A stretch of DNA of 64,000 bases from Eubacteriales bacterium (GCA_030533405.1 JAUNJF010000002.1:73339-137338), one strand, 5' to 3'; positions 18,807 to 27,816 are shown, counted from the first letter of the stretch. The notes: a model not told the origin generated them from the letters alone. Translations and numbers: made by a program.

Positions 18807-20969
18807 TTATAAATGTAACACTCTCTCCTGAATCTCCTGCGTACGTCCCTGATTCCAAAATTGTGTTCCAATGTAGCCACAAGTACGTCTTGCCACATTC
18901 ATCGTATCCTGGTCATGATTACCACAATTTGGACACACCCAAACAAGTTTTCCATTCTCACTCTTGGAAACCTTAATTTCTCCATCATATCCACATTTCT
19001 GGCAGTAATCACTCTTAGTATTCAGCTCCGCATACATAATATTGTCATAAATGTGCTGCATCACCGCAATAACTGCATCAATATTATTCTGCATGTTAGG
19101 AACCTCAACATAGCTTACTGCTCCACCCGGAGACAGTTTCTGGAACTGTGATTCAAAGGATAACTTATCAAATGCATCAATCTCTTCTGTAACGTGCACA
19201 TGATAGCTATTGGTAATATAATTACGATCTGTAACACCCTCAATCATACCAAAACGCTTCTGTAAGCATTTTGCGAACTTATAAGTTGTTGACTCAAGTG
19301 GCGTTCCATATATACTGAAATCTATATTCGTTGCAGCTTTCCACTTCGCACAAGCAGCATTCAAACGCTCCATCACATCAATCGCAAACGGAGTTGCCTC
19401 TGGCTGTGTATGTGAAAATCCTGTCATATAACGTGTACACTCGCAAAGACCTGCATATCCCAATGAAATAGTAGAATATCCATCATATAACAGCTTGTCA
19501 ATCTTTTCACCCTTCTTTAATCGTGCAAGCGCACCATACTGCCAAAGAATTGGTGCCACATCCGATGGGGTTCCCTTCAAACGATTATGTCTGCACATCA
19601 AAGCCTCATAGCAAAGCTCTAATCTCTCCTCTAAAATCTTCCAAAATTCATCAATATCACCCTTAGATGAGCACGCAACATCCACCAAATTAAGCGTTAC
19701 CACACCTTGGTTAAATCTTCCATAAAACTTCGGTTTCTTCTGCTCATCCTGATATACTGTAAGGAATGAACGACAACCCATACAAGGATAACAATATCCC
19801 TGCTTCAAATCCTTCATCACCTTCTCAGAAATATAGTCCGGAACCATACGCTTTGCTGTACAGGTTGCAGCAAGTTTTGTCAACTCATAATACTTACTGC
19901 CTTCCTTCACATTATCTTCCTCTAATACATAGATTAGCTTTGGAAATGCTGGTGTAATATATACACCCTTCTCATTTTTCACACCGAGAATTCTCTGCTT
20001 TAACATCTCTTCAATGACAAGCGCAAGATCATCTCTGGTTCTTCCCTCTGGAACCTCATCTAAATACATAAATACGGTTACAAATGGTGCCTGTCCATTG
20101 GTTGTCATCAACGTAATCACCTGATACTGAATCATCTGTACACCGCGCTTAATCTCTTCTCTCACACGCTGTTCCGCAACATTGGCAATCTGCTCTTCAT
20201 TTGCCACAATACCAGCCTGTTCAAACTCTTCCGTTACCATTCTAATATATTTTTGACGGCTCACATCCACAAATGGTGCCAAATGCGACAAGGTAATACT
20301 TTGTCCACCATACTGTGAGCTTGCAATCTGTGCAATACTCTGTGTTGCAATATTACATGCTGTAGAAAAGCTCTTTGGCTTATCAATCATGGTCTCGCTG
20401 ATTACTGTACCATTTTGCAACATATCCTCTAAATTCACGAGACAGCAGTTATGCATGTGCTGTGCGAAATAATCTGAATCATGAAAATGAATAATTCCTT
20501 CTTCATGTGCTTTCACAATCTTCTCTGGCAATAAAAATCTCTTGGTAATATCCTTGCTGACCTCGCCTGCCATATAATCTCTTTGCACACTATTCACTAC
20601 AGGATTCTTATTGGAATTCTCCTGCTTTGCTTCTTCATTATTACATTCAATCAAACTCAAAATCTGTTCATCCGTAGAGTTTGCCTTACGAACCAACGCT
20701 CTCTTGTAACGATATGTAATATACTTTCTCGCCACCTCAAACGCTTCAGTATTCATAATCTCATTCTCTACCAGATCTTGTATCTCCTCTAAGCTAAATG
20801 CTCGGTTATAGCTTCCACAGGTTAACGCAACCTTCTTTGCAATCTCTCGAATCTGCTCTGAGGTCAACCGATCTTCCTCAACAACCTCTTTGTTCGCTTT
20901 CTCAACAGCTGCTACAATTTTTGTAATATCAAAAGCTTCCTCCGTTCCACTACGCTTAATAATTCTCAT
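18807..20969 (-). CDS. nrdD: Anaerobic ribonucleoside-triphosphate reductase NrdD
   Basis: Class III glycyl-radical enzyme that reduces ribonucleotides to deoxyribonucleotides without oxygen. An ATP-cone allosteric domain fills residues 1-90 (MRIIKRSGTEEAFD). The catalytic barrel includes HDSDYFAQHMHNCCLVNLEDM and GCRSF. Near the C-terminus is a zinc site (CQKCGYDG and CPNCGNHD), and the glycyl-radical loop is RRTCGYIGTQFW. The length of 720 is usual. GGTGGAG precedes the ATG at 20969; an ATG 11 codons upstream is in frame but lacks a site. The activase gene nrdG is not adjacent. Paired NrdR-like boxes overlap the start of transcription. Confidence 0.96.
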   Translation of the reverse strand: MRIIKRSGTEEAFDITKIVAAVEKANKEVVEEDRLTSEQIREIAKKVALTCGSYNRAFSLEEIQDLVENEIMNTEAFEVARKYITYRYKRALVRKANSTDEQILSLIECNNEEAKQENSNKNPVVNSVQRDYMAGEVSKDITKRFLLPEKIVKAHEEGIIHFHDSDYFAQHMHNCCLVNLEDMLQNGTVISETMIDKPKSFSTACNIATQSIAQIASSQYGGQSITLSHLAPFVDVSRQKYIRMVTEEFEQAGIVANEEQIANVAEQRVREEIKRGVQMIQYQVITLMTTNGQAPFVTVFMYLDEVPEGRTRDDLALVIEEMLKQRILGVKNEKGVYITPAFPKLIYVLEEDNVKEGSKYYELTKLAATCTAKRMVPDYISEKVMKDLKQGYCYPCMGCRSFLTVYQDEQKKPKFYGRFNQGVVTLNLVDVACSSKGDIDEFWKILEERLELCYEALMCRHNRLKGTPSDVAPILWQYGALARLKKGEKIDKLLYDGYSTISLGYAGLCECTRYMTGFSHTQPEATPFAIDVMERLNAACAKWKAATNIDFSIYGTPLESTTYKFAKCLQKRFGMIEGVTDRNYITNSYHVHVTEEIDAFDKLSFESQFQKLSPGGAVSYVEVPNMQNNIDAVIAVMQHIYDNIMYAELNTKSDYCQKCGYDGEIKVSKSENGKLVWVCPNCGNHDQDTMNVARRTCGYIGTQFWNQGRTQEIQERVLHL

Positions 20970-21003
20970 GATTCTCCACCAACTCCCTATTTCTACATTC
21001 ATT

Positions 21004-21050
21004 TACATAATTATTGTGCTAACCATTTTGATCAGCACAACATCTTGTGT
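21004..21050 (-). promoter_or_regulatory. Tandem NrdR-type boxes upstream of nrdD
   Basis: Two 16-bp sites lie 31 bp apart (21035-21050 and 21004-21019), on the minus strand ACACAAGATGTTGTGC and GCACAATAATTATGTA. Both resemble the NrdR consensus ACACWATATWTWGTGT, and three helical turns is the usual spacing for this repressor. They sit just downstream of the predicted -10. Confidence 0.65.
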
Positions 21051-21051
21051 T

Positions 21052-21080
21052 ATTTTATATCAACTAACCTAAAATTGCAA
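21052..21080 (-). promoter_or_regulatory. Promoter for nrdD
   Basis: The minus strand shows TTGCAA, 17 bp, TAAAAT, immediately upstream of the NrdR-like boxes, an arrangement consistent with repression by blocking initiation. Confidence 0.65.
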
Positions 21081-21187
21081 GTGACAACTTGGAAAAATAA
21101 TCCATCATTTTCCTTGTATTTCCCACCCTCTTGTATATTTTTCACAATCTTTTTCGGGATTTTTAACATTATATTTTTAACTTCGTT

Positions 21188-22159
21188 TCATAAGCGTTCT
21201 TCCTCATATGTAGCCTCAAAGACATCCGCCTGAATAATATAAATATCCGTAAAATCGTCTGGTCGAATTGCCAAATAATCCCCTTTCGCCCCATAAAAAT
21301 AATCTTCTCCACGGCGTTTTTGAAACACCTTGGTTCTCTGTTCCAATCGCTTCACATAAATGCCTGCCTGTGGCTTGGGGTAACACACATACGCATACTC
21401 GTCCAAACTGATATATTCCCCACTCTCTACAAGCTCTGCTGCAGGAATATAATCCGTCATACGCGCAAACAAATCAAATGCTTCCCCCGTCTCGATATAG
21501 GTATCCTGAAATCTTTGTGCAGTAATATCATAGATTTCGCCCCGAACGCCAATCATGATATACAAATCCTCCGCTGCTACAATCACAATCCCAGTTTCAT
21601 TTTCCAAAGTCTTTATACGAATCTGCTGACCAGCGTCTGCAATATCCACTGTCCTTACAAAGGACCATCCATCCGTTCGCTTCACATATCTTGGATACAT
21701 CAAAATCTCATCCTGATACTGCTTTGCATACGCCTCAGAATCCACAACCTGACAATCCCGAAAATAGCATTCACTACGATACTGAAAATACAACTTCCAA
21801 TCCGAAAAATCTTCATCTACCATCAGTGCCTGTAACATAACAAATGTAATTTCACCACTCGCGTGTATTGCCGTTCCTTTTACCAAACCAGATTCCGGCA
21901 TCACATCACGTAAAAATTCCAAGGCTCTTGTCTGCTTATTTTTGCTATAAAAGGATAAACAAACACAATCTTTTTTTTGCCCCACAAATAATAAATACTG
22001 CATGGCATATAGCTCCATATATGCGCTATATACATCTTCATCGTCATCCAGCCATTCTCCGTCTGCCCGCACAACCATCGCAAGCTTTTCTGCTTCGTAA
22101 CAGAATGCTCCAAACTCGTCATCTAATATTTTCCAACCCGAAGCATCATAATTGATCAT
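21188..22159 (-). CDS. Unknown protein with tandem GDY-type domains, signalling cluster
   Basis: A 323-residue soluble protein with no family that I can name firmly. The first 150 residues are acidic and may be an independent domain. The second half appears duplicated: one unit ends EIYDITAQRFQDTYIE (near residue 220) and the other reads KGDYLAIRPDDFTDIYII then ADVFEATYEE (C-terminus). This GDY...DxFxxTYE pattern recalls the small PGDYG domain. It overlaps the upstream nucleotidyl cyclase gene by four bases (ATGA), so it is coupled to it and is the last gene of the cluster. It may read out or modulate the cyclase. No enzyme motif is visible. Confidence 0.6.
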   Translation of the reverse strand: MINYDASGWKILDDEFGAFCYEAEKLAMVVRADGEWLDDDEDVYSAYMELYAMQYLLFVGQKKDCVCLSFYSKNKQTRALEFLRDVMPESGLVKGTAIHASGEITFVMLQALMVDEDFSDWKLYFQYRSECYFRDCQVVDSEAYAKQYQDEILMYPRYVKRTDGWSFVRTVDIADAGQQIRIKTLENETGIVIVAAEDLYIMIGVRGEIYDITAQRFQDTYIETGEAFDLFARMTDYIPAAELVESGEYISLDEYAYVCYPKPQAGIYVKRLEQRTKVFQKRRGEDYFYGAKGDYLAIRPDDFTDIYIIQADVFEATYEEERL

Positions 22160-23658
22160 ATCCGTTCTGCCTCCCTTCTTACAAACTCCTGAAATGCTTT
22201 ATTAATATGTGTAAATCGCAATATCACACCATCCTGTCCCATTTCTACAATCTTGGCATAGACATCCGAAAACAACATGCTTCCCTCCTGTGCCCATGCC
22301 ATAATTTTTACATCTAAAAATTCTTGTAACCCAGAAACATCCTGTTTCTCAAAAACAATCACAGCCCGCTTTCTAGAACACTGTTCCAACCAGCCTTCTA
22401 TCGCATGTCCTGTTACCATCTTATCCTCAATCGGATATAACATAACAGAAATCTTTTGATGCAGTGTCAGCAAAACATCCTCTTTTTCATATTCCAAGGC
22501 ACATTCCTGTTCCTCACCAATCCCTATAATCTCGCAAATCGGAATCGGTTTTTGCACGCCTTTTACCGTAATATCAATCTTACTCTTAATCCGTACCGAT
22601 TCTTTTGCTTTCTCTACCAACTCTCTTGACGCAAGCACCTGCCCACCAATACTATAACTTTCTATTCTGGAGCATAAATTCACATCCTGTCCAATCACAT
22701 TGTAACGCATCATATGCTCTGCGCCGACATTTCCAACAAACACCTCTCCTCCATGCAAGCCAATTCCCATCTCCAACAATGGATACCCCTCTTTCGCACA
22801 AAAGGCATTCACTTCTTTCATCTGGTTTTGCATCAAAATAGCCGCTCGAATCGCATTTTCCACCTGCATATCAGAATGCTTTGGTGCACCAAATACCGCA
22901 AGAATCGCATCTCCCAATAATTCAATTACCGTTCCATGATATTGCTGAATCACTTCCATCATATTTGAAAAAAAATGATTTAAAACCCTTGTCACCGCAT
23001 CCGGTGCCAACACTTCTGAAACAGATGTAAATCCTCTTAAATCAGCCATCATAATCGCAACAGAACACCGCTGTCCACCTATCACAGCATACTCTGGACT
23101 TTCTATCATCATCTCCACGACTTCATCTGAAAAGTAACGCCCAAACAAATGATACAACAGCTCATTTCTTGCCTTTAGCTGCTCATTTAGCCGTTCAATC
23201 TCCTTTGCCGCCATCAAATCACTCGCCTGCTTTTGCAAAACACGCTCATAGCTTTTTGTCATATCATACTGCCAGGCAATTCTCTCCATCCGAACCCAGT
23301 CACTTTTCATCAATGGTTTTTGCATCACAGCCGTTGCACCCTTGTCATAACACAACGCTTCCTGCTCTTTACTTGTAGATTCCATCATAAATACAAGCGG
23401 AACACCTGCTGTATTTGGTTGTTCCTTTAATAGCTGTATCACAGCCTCACACATCTCATCCTGCAACTGATAATCCACGATAACTAAAGACGGCGCTTTT
23501 CGTTTCGCCGTCTCTATCTCCTGCGTTTCAATTATTCCCTTTTTCACTGCATCGACAGTAAGCATACAAATTGCACGCATACTCCCCATTTCATTAACCT
23601 GTCGCTGCACTGCAATCAGTTCTTTTTTATCTGTTCCAATCACCCAAATATTACTCAC
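22156..23658 (-). CDS. REC-coupled class III nucleotidyl cyclase
   Basis: Soluble 500-residue signalling enzyme. Residues 1-125 are a receiver-like domain with the phospho-acceptor Asp in LVIVDYQ and the conserved Lys in VMQKPL. A short coiled coil (LMAAKEIERLNEQLKAR) links to the class III cyclase domain at about 175-370. Metal-binding Asp residues are in MADLRGFTSVSE and LLGDAILAVFG, with GIGLHGGEVFVGNVG and VIGQDVNLCSRIES downstream. The base-recognition position that is Lys in most adenylyl cyclases is Glu here (ELLGD), and the second is Asn (RYNVIG), so the product is uncertain. A C-terminal domain of about 110 residues is not recognised. It overlaps the next gene by four bases. Confidence 0.88.
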   Translation of the reverse strand: MSNIWVIGTDKKELIAVQRQVNEMGSMRAICMLTVDAVKKGIIETQEIETAKRKAPSLVIVDYQLQDEMCEAVIQLLKEQPNTAGVPLVFMMESTSKEQEALCYDKGATAVMQKPLMKSDWVRMERIAWQYDMTKSYERVLQKQASDLMAAKEIERLNEQLKARNELLYHLFGRYFSDEVVEMMIESPEYAVIGGQRCSVAIMMADLRGFTSVSEVLAPDAVTRVLNHFFSNMMEVIQQYHGTVIELLGDAILAVFGAPKHSDMQVENAIRAAILMQNQMKEVNAFCAKEGYPLLEMGIGLHGGEVFVGNVGAEHMMRYNVIGQDVNLCSRIESYSIGGQVLASRELVEKAKESVRIKSKIDITVKGVQKPIPICEIIGIGEEQECALEYEKEDVLLTLHQKISVMLYPIEDKMVTGHAIEGWLEQCSRKRAVIVFEKQDVSGLQEFLDVKIMAWAQEGSMLFSDVYAKIVEMGQDGVILRFTHINKAFQEFVRREAERI

Positions 23659-23707
23659 TTAAACACCCACCCATTGTTTCTCATCACACAAGGTTTTCTA
23701 TCCACAT

Positions 23708-24616
23708 TTATCTTCTCTGTCTGGAATGCCAAAGCGTATCCTTTTTATCCACTTCCACAATCGTATTTTTTCCTTTACACTTATCACAAAGTGTGCCGAA
23801 TCGAATTGCTGCACCACACTCCGTACAGGATATTCGCTCTGAGGCATACTGCGGAATCTCCAAAAATTCCTGCTTCAAAAAATGCTCAACAGAATCTCTC
23901 GGTACTCCTGTGGCATTTGCAATCGCAATTGCTGACTTTGCTCCATGTTTTTCTAAATAATTACGAACCGTTCTTAAATAATCATAATTCTCTTTTCCAC
24001 AATCTTCACATCGATAGGTACCAACCGTAACGAGCTGTAGTCCACCTCCACAATATTGACACAATGTAGGTGCCGGATTCTTTGAAAATACAGCCGTCGC
24101 ACTCCGATGCGTTCTTTTTTTACTTGTCACCTTCACCGTATCGTTGACCGTTTCCATCTGATTTTCCACAATCGGTGCCTGTTTTACACATTCCATGCTG
24201 ATATTCTGACTCGTACGAAACAACGACCACAAACGCTCCTTCAACTGCATTCTTCCCTGCTTCTTATTCTCAAAATAAGAAATCGTTTGCACATTGTTCA
24301 AATAAAATGTGAACAAATCATTCAATGGCGATGCATCAATTCGAACTGGCACGATAATCTTTCGATGATTGATTGCACTATCAATCTCCTTCTCTACCCA
24401 AATAGAACCCTGTGACGCTCTGGATACAAATAACAAAAACACATCACACTGCTTGATTGCACGTGGAATCTCTTTTGCATAATTCGAACCCACAGGTATC
24501 ATCTCTGGTGCCTTCCAATAGGATATATCCATTTCCGAAAGTAAGTCCGTTGCCCAGGTAATCTCCTTCTTATCCAACGAACTATAGCTTATAAACACTT
24601 TCTTATGATCTGCCAC
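23708..24616 (-). CDS. TIR domain protein with zinc ribbons and a helix-turn-helix
   Basis: A 302-residue protein. The TIR domain spans about residues 5-140: KKVFISYSSLDKKE, then DVFLLFVSRASQGSIWVEKEI, whose Glu is placed like the NADase catalytic Glu of SARM1-type TIRs. After a Lys/Thr linker comes a zinc ribbon (CQYCGGG and CEDCGKE), a region resembling the YvyF-type helix-turn-helix (AIAIANATGVPRDSVEHFL), and a second zinc ribbon (CTECGA and CDKCKG). The GTG start at 24616 has GGGGTGA five bases upstream; longer frames run into the preceding gene. It lies between the GAF-GGDEF and cyclase genes. Either NAD cleavage or protein scaffolding is possible. Confidence 0.8.
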   Translation of the reverse strand: MADHKKVFISYSSLDKKEITWATDLLSEMDISYWKAPEMIPVGSNYAKEIPRAIKQCDVFLLFVSRASQGSIWVEKEIDSAINHRKIIVPVRIDASPLNDLFTFYLNNVQTISYFENKKQGRMQLKERLWSLFRTSQNISMECVKQAPIVENQMETVNDTVKVTSKKRTHRSATAVFSKNPAPTLCQYCGGGLQLVTVGTYRCEDCGKENYDYLRTVRNYLEKHGAKSAIAIANATGVPRDSVEHFLKQEFLEIPQYASERISCTECGAAIRFGTLCDKCKGKNTIVEVDKKDTLWHSRQRR

Positions 24617-24632
24617 AAAAATCACCCCACTA

Positions 24633-25634
24633 CTACGAATAAACGACCCTGTTACGGCCATTTTGTTTTGCCTGATACAGATTGTCATCTGCCTGCTTTA
24701 CATTTTCATCTGATGTCCGCTGTCCCAACAACGGTGCTACCCCAAATGACATTGTAATCTGAATCACCTGATTATCATATTGCACACTTGTCTGCTCCAT
24801 CTGCTTTCTTATATTCTCCGCAAATGTCACCGCCTGTTGCACATCTATTCCATTCAACAAAAAAACAAACTCTTCTCCACCCCAGCGAACCACTTCGCCA
24901 CCATTTGGAAGATTTTTCAATAATATATCCGCCACATGCATCAAGACAGCATCCCCTGCATTATGCCCATAAGTATCATTTACTTTCTTAAAAAAATCAA
25001 TATCACACATCACAATTGAAGCCTGCTTTGTGTGTTCATCAAAATTCTGCACATAATAATCATAAAAGCCTCTCCGGTTCTTCAATCCTGTAAGCTGATC
25101 TATCTGTGCCTGTTCATATAACAAATGTGACTCCAATGTCTTACCACAAAATACCGCCACCATTGCTAATCGCTTTTCGTCAGTTTTTTCAAATCCAATC
25201 GGATTACCCTCATCATCCATTTTATTGATTGCCTGAAATGCACCAATCACATGCCCCTTTTCATTGGTAATCGGAAAACACAAAATGGAACGTGTCACAT
25301 AACCAGATTCCTTATCTACAGATGCGTTAAACCTCTCATCCTCATATGGCGAATTGATGCATATTGTTTCCTGATTTGCAATCGTTGCACCCACAATTCC
25401 TGTTCCCTCTGGAACAACAATCTTATCACGTCCTGATGCAGTCAAGGTCCAGTACTGGTGCTTGTTCTTATCCCAATACCAAAAGGAAGCACGATCACAA
25501 TGCACTAACGTTCTTCCAAGCTCTGTCAACAACTCTAATGTTTTAGAAAAGCGTTTCTCATTTACCAATTGACTCATATAATGAAAAATCTGCTCCAGTA
25601 ATTGTTCTGCTGAATGTAATACATCTTTTTCCAT
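24633..25634 (-). CDS. GAF-GGDEF diguanylate cyclase
   Basis: Cytoplasmic enzyme predicted to make cyclic di-GMP. A GAF sensor domain occupies about residues 20-165 (DRASFWYWDK, PEGTGIVGATI, SILCFPI). The GGDEF domain follows from about 170 (DQLTGLKNRRGFYDYY), with the metal Asp in MCDIDFFKKVNDTYGH and the active site RWGGEEF. The RXXD inhibitory site is missing (NGGEVV five residues before GGEEF), so product inhibition is not expected. The ATG at 25634 is preceded by GGGGGTGATTTAT, the same type of site used by the TIR gene 16 bp downstream. It is the first gene of the four-gene cluster. Confidence 0.92.
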   Translation of the reverse strand: MEKDVLHSAEQLLEQIFHYMSQLVNEKRFSKTLELLTELGRTLVHCDRASFWYWDKNKHQYWTLTASGRDKIVVPEGTGIVGATIANQETICINSPYEDERFNASVDKESGYVTRSILCFPITNEKGHVIGAFQAINKMDDEGNPIGFEKTDEKRLAMVAVFCGKTLESHLLYEQAQIDQLTGLKNRRGFYDYYVQNFDEHTKQASIVMCDIDFFKKVNDTYGHNAGDAVLMHVADILLKNLPNGGEVVRWGGEEFVFLLNGIDVQQAVTFAENIRKQMEQTSVQYDNQVIQITMSFGVAPLLGQRTSDENVKQADDNLYQAKQNGRNRVVYS

Positions 25635-25733
25635 ATAAATCACCCCCACGTTACCCTGGTAGCGTCAAAAGGCCTCCTCTTTTTTCCCAACAAGACCTTT
25701 TTGTTCTAAAATCTTATAAACGTCTTTTCACCT

Positions 25734-26906
25734 TTATTTTGCCACACCACTATACTTACCATATATTTTATTATTACCTATCTTTTTATAAGCACGAACC
25801 TTTGCATAGTATGTTTTATTCTTCTTTACAGATTTCACAATCTTTGATGTCGCATTTGCTCCCACTGTATATTTTTTTGTTGTTTTACTCGTAAATTGTT
25901 TGTTAGTTGAAACAAGAATTTCGTAGCCACTGACATTTTTCTTATCTCCTGTCCAACTAATTTTAAGAGTTCCCTTTGTATACTTAAGCGACACCTTTTT
26001 AATTGTTTTTGGAACAATTTTAAATGTCTTTGTTATCTTTCCTTTGTACAAACCTTTGCCTATAACAGAAACATTTGCAATTCCTGTTTTCTTATTATTT
26101 GTACAAACAACATCATAATCCTTCCCTTTTACCAACGTCACACCATTTAATACTACTTTGAACGCAGGAACAATTTCTTTTCCTGTAACAACATAAGTAC
26201 TTTTCATTCCATTAACAGAAGCCGTGCTAAGATCTGTTTTCGCCACAGGTTCTTCATATGTATACTCCTCAAAATGAATGTTTGCATATTTAAATGGATC
26301 TGGCGCAAAAGAAGGATCTGCCACCGCGGCTAAAAATTTTATTTTTTCCCAATCTTCCTTTGTTCCCTCATAGTATATATCCTTTAAATAAATTACATAT
26401 TCCTCATAAGTGGTCTCATCATAACACATAAAATCCGTAAGCCAAATATCAGTAACACTCTTTGGAATCGTGATACTTTCTAATGCTGCATATCCACAAA
26501 ATGTATTATTCCCAACTGTAGCATCTGGCGGAATGGTTATATGTTTCGTTGTATAGTTATTTTCAGCTTCTCCTTCAGAACTGGTAAATCCCTGCGCAGC
26601 CCCCTGACCAATCTGAACAACTTTATATCCTTTGTATTCACTAGGAAATACCACATTCTCATCTATGTCATTCCAAATGAAAATAATACACTTATCTGTT
26701 GGATTTCCCTTGTCGTCTCCTAACACAATATATCCATAATCTGCATCAGACCCTTCCTCAGCTCCCCAGTCAGTCCACTTTGGCCATACCGTCTGCAGAT
26801 AGTAATCGTCTTCCTGCGCATTTGCAGTCATACATGTCATTATCACCATACACACAATAGAAAAAATTGTCAGAAAGACATTTTTATTTCGTTTTAACAT
26901 TCTCAT
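25734..26906 (-). CDS. Secreted BspA-like LRR protein with Ig-like and FnIII domains
   Basis: A 390-residue exported protein. Residues 1-31 form a signal peptide (basic MRMLKRNKN, hydrophobic core, cut after TANA). The N-terminal part has degenerate BspA-type leucine-rich repeats (ALESITIPKSVT). The middle is a bacterial Ig-like unit (KGLYKGKITKTFKIVP), and the last 90 residues resemble fibronectin type III (LKISWTGDKKNVSGYEI; KTYYAKVRAYKKI). There is no LPXTG or membrane anchor. Such proteins are common in gut Lachnospiraceae and may bind surfaces. GGAGGGAG fixes the start at 26906, and the first in-frame starts upstream overlap that site. It follows the TIM-barrel gene by 21 bp. Confidence 0.8.
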   Translation of the reverse strand: MRMLKRNKNVFLTIFSIVCMVIMTCMTANAQEDDYYLQTVWPKWTDWGAEEGSDADYGYIVLGDDKGNPTDKCIIFIWNDIDENVVFPSEYKGYKVVQIGQGAAQGFTSSEGEAENNYTTKHITIPPDATVGNNTFCGYAALESITIPKSVTDIWLTDFMCYDETTYEEYVIYLKDIYYEGTKEDWEKIKFLAAVADPSFAPDPFKYANIHFEEYTYEEPVAKTDLSTASVNGMKSTYVVTGKEIVPAFKVVLNGVTLVKGKDYDVVCTNNKKTGIANVSVIGKGLYKGKITKTFKIVPKTIKKVSLKYTKGTLKISWTGDKKNVSGYEILVSTNKQFTSKTTKKYTVGANATSKIVKSVKKNKTYYAKVRAYKKIGNNKIYGKYSGVAK

Positions 26907-26927
26907 AAATACTCCCTCCATCACTAC

Positions 26928-27707
26928 CTAATGTAAAATCTTTGTTTGGTTCTTCAAATACTCCAAGGATTTGTGCTGCCACTGTGGCGACGTCGTCTCG
27001 ATTAACACACTACAATTCGAAAAATATGTCTGGTACAAAGTTTCAAATCTGCCCCAATCCATGGCGCCATCTCCAATTGCCAAATGTAAATCATGTTTTA
27101 AGTCATTGTCGTTGACATGCACATGTTTCACATACGGTGCAACTGCCTGCGCCCACGCATCCACATCCTCTCCAAACACCATTGCATGCGCATAATCAAA
27201 GCAAATGCCATAATTCGAATACCCTGCAAGTTGCCTCGAAATCTCACACAAAAGGTCTGGTGTAGCATCAAACATATTCTCCAAATACAAATCCAACTCC
27301 TGATAAGCGGTCAACAAGCCAGAAAGCACCTCCACTGTATTTCGCACTACATCTTCCTGATATTCTATGGAATCTAACATTGGATTAATATTGGTGTGAA
27401 ATACAACACCGCTCACACCCATGCGCTTTGCAATCTCCATACTCTGCCTCATACGATACACAGAAACCTCACGAATCTTTGGATCATTGCTAAATACAAC
27501 AATATCCATAAATGCCCCATGTAATGTACTTCCCTCAGGAATACCATATTTCATATACTGCCTGATGATCGACTCAATCTGCAGTTCATCCTCTAAGACA
27601 GAAGGCTGAAAAAAATCATTGATTTCAAACGCCACATGATATGCATTTGCCAATGCAATATAGTCTGCTAACTGCTCTACCTTGGATACAATCATCCATT
27701 TTCCCAT
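26928..27707 (-). CDS. Sugar phosphate isomerase/epimerase-like TIM barrel
   Basis: A 259-residue cytoplasmic protein of the xylose isomerase-like / AP endonuclease 2 fold. Metal-ligand-like residues are spread as in the family: FEINDF near 25, LYLENMFDATPD near 140, GICFDYAHAM near 165, KHVHVNDNDLKHD near 193 and SVLIETTSP near 240. The Glu, Asp-His and His-x-Asn-Asp positions support a divalent-metal enzyme. The substrate cannot be read from sequence. GGGGAAG precedes the ATG. It is first in a likely transcript with the secreted LRR protein, and a cluster of palindromes lies upstream of its promoter. Confidence 0.75.
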   Translation of the reverse strand: MGKWMIVSKVEQLADYIALANAYHVAFEINDFFQPSVLEDELQIESIIRQYMKYGIPEGSTLHGAFMDIVVFSNDPKIREVSVYRMRQSMEIAKRMGVSGVVFHTNINPMLDSIEYQEDVVRNTVEVLSGLLTAYQELDLYLENMFDATPDLLCEISRQLAGYSNYGICFDYAHAMVFGEDVDAWAQAVAPYVKHVHVNDNDLKHDLHLAIGDGAMDWGRFETLYQTYFSNCSVLIETTSPQWQHKSLEYLKNQTKILH

Positions 27708-27777
27708 ATATCAACTTCCCCATAAGTCTTTCAACCTGATACCTAACTCACAGCTACCAACAAACTCATTATTTTTC

Positions 27778-27806
27778 ATTATACCATAGACACCCCTCTG
27801 ACACAA
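27778..27806 (-). promoter_or_regulatory. Promoter for the TIM-barrel gene
   Basis: The minus strand shows TTGTGT, 17 bp, TATAAT with a TG nearby, about 70 bp before the ATG. Confidence 0.65.
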
Positions 27807-27816
27807 ACGGATTCTT

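Noticed and set aside
22156..24616. Pycsar-type anti-phage system (cyclase plus TIR effector)
   Set aside because: The TIR protein has no cyclic-nucleotide-binding domain, and the cyclase carries a receiver domain and resembles ordinary class III enzymes more than PycC. A new variant is possible, but the known system is not shown.
25635..25733. Cyclic di-GMP riboswitch before the GAF-GGDEF gene
   Set aside because: The conserved GEMM core is absent; only a weak 8-bp hairpin is present.
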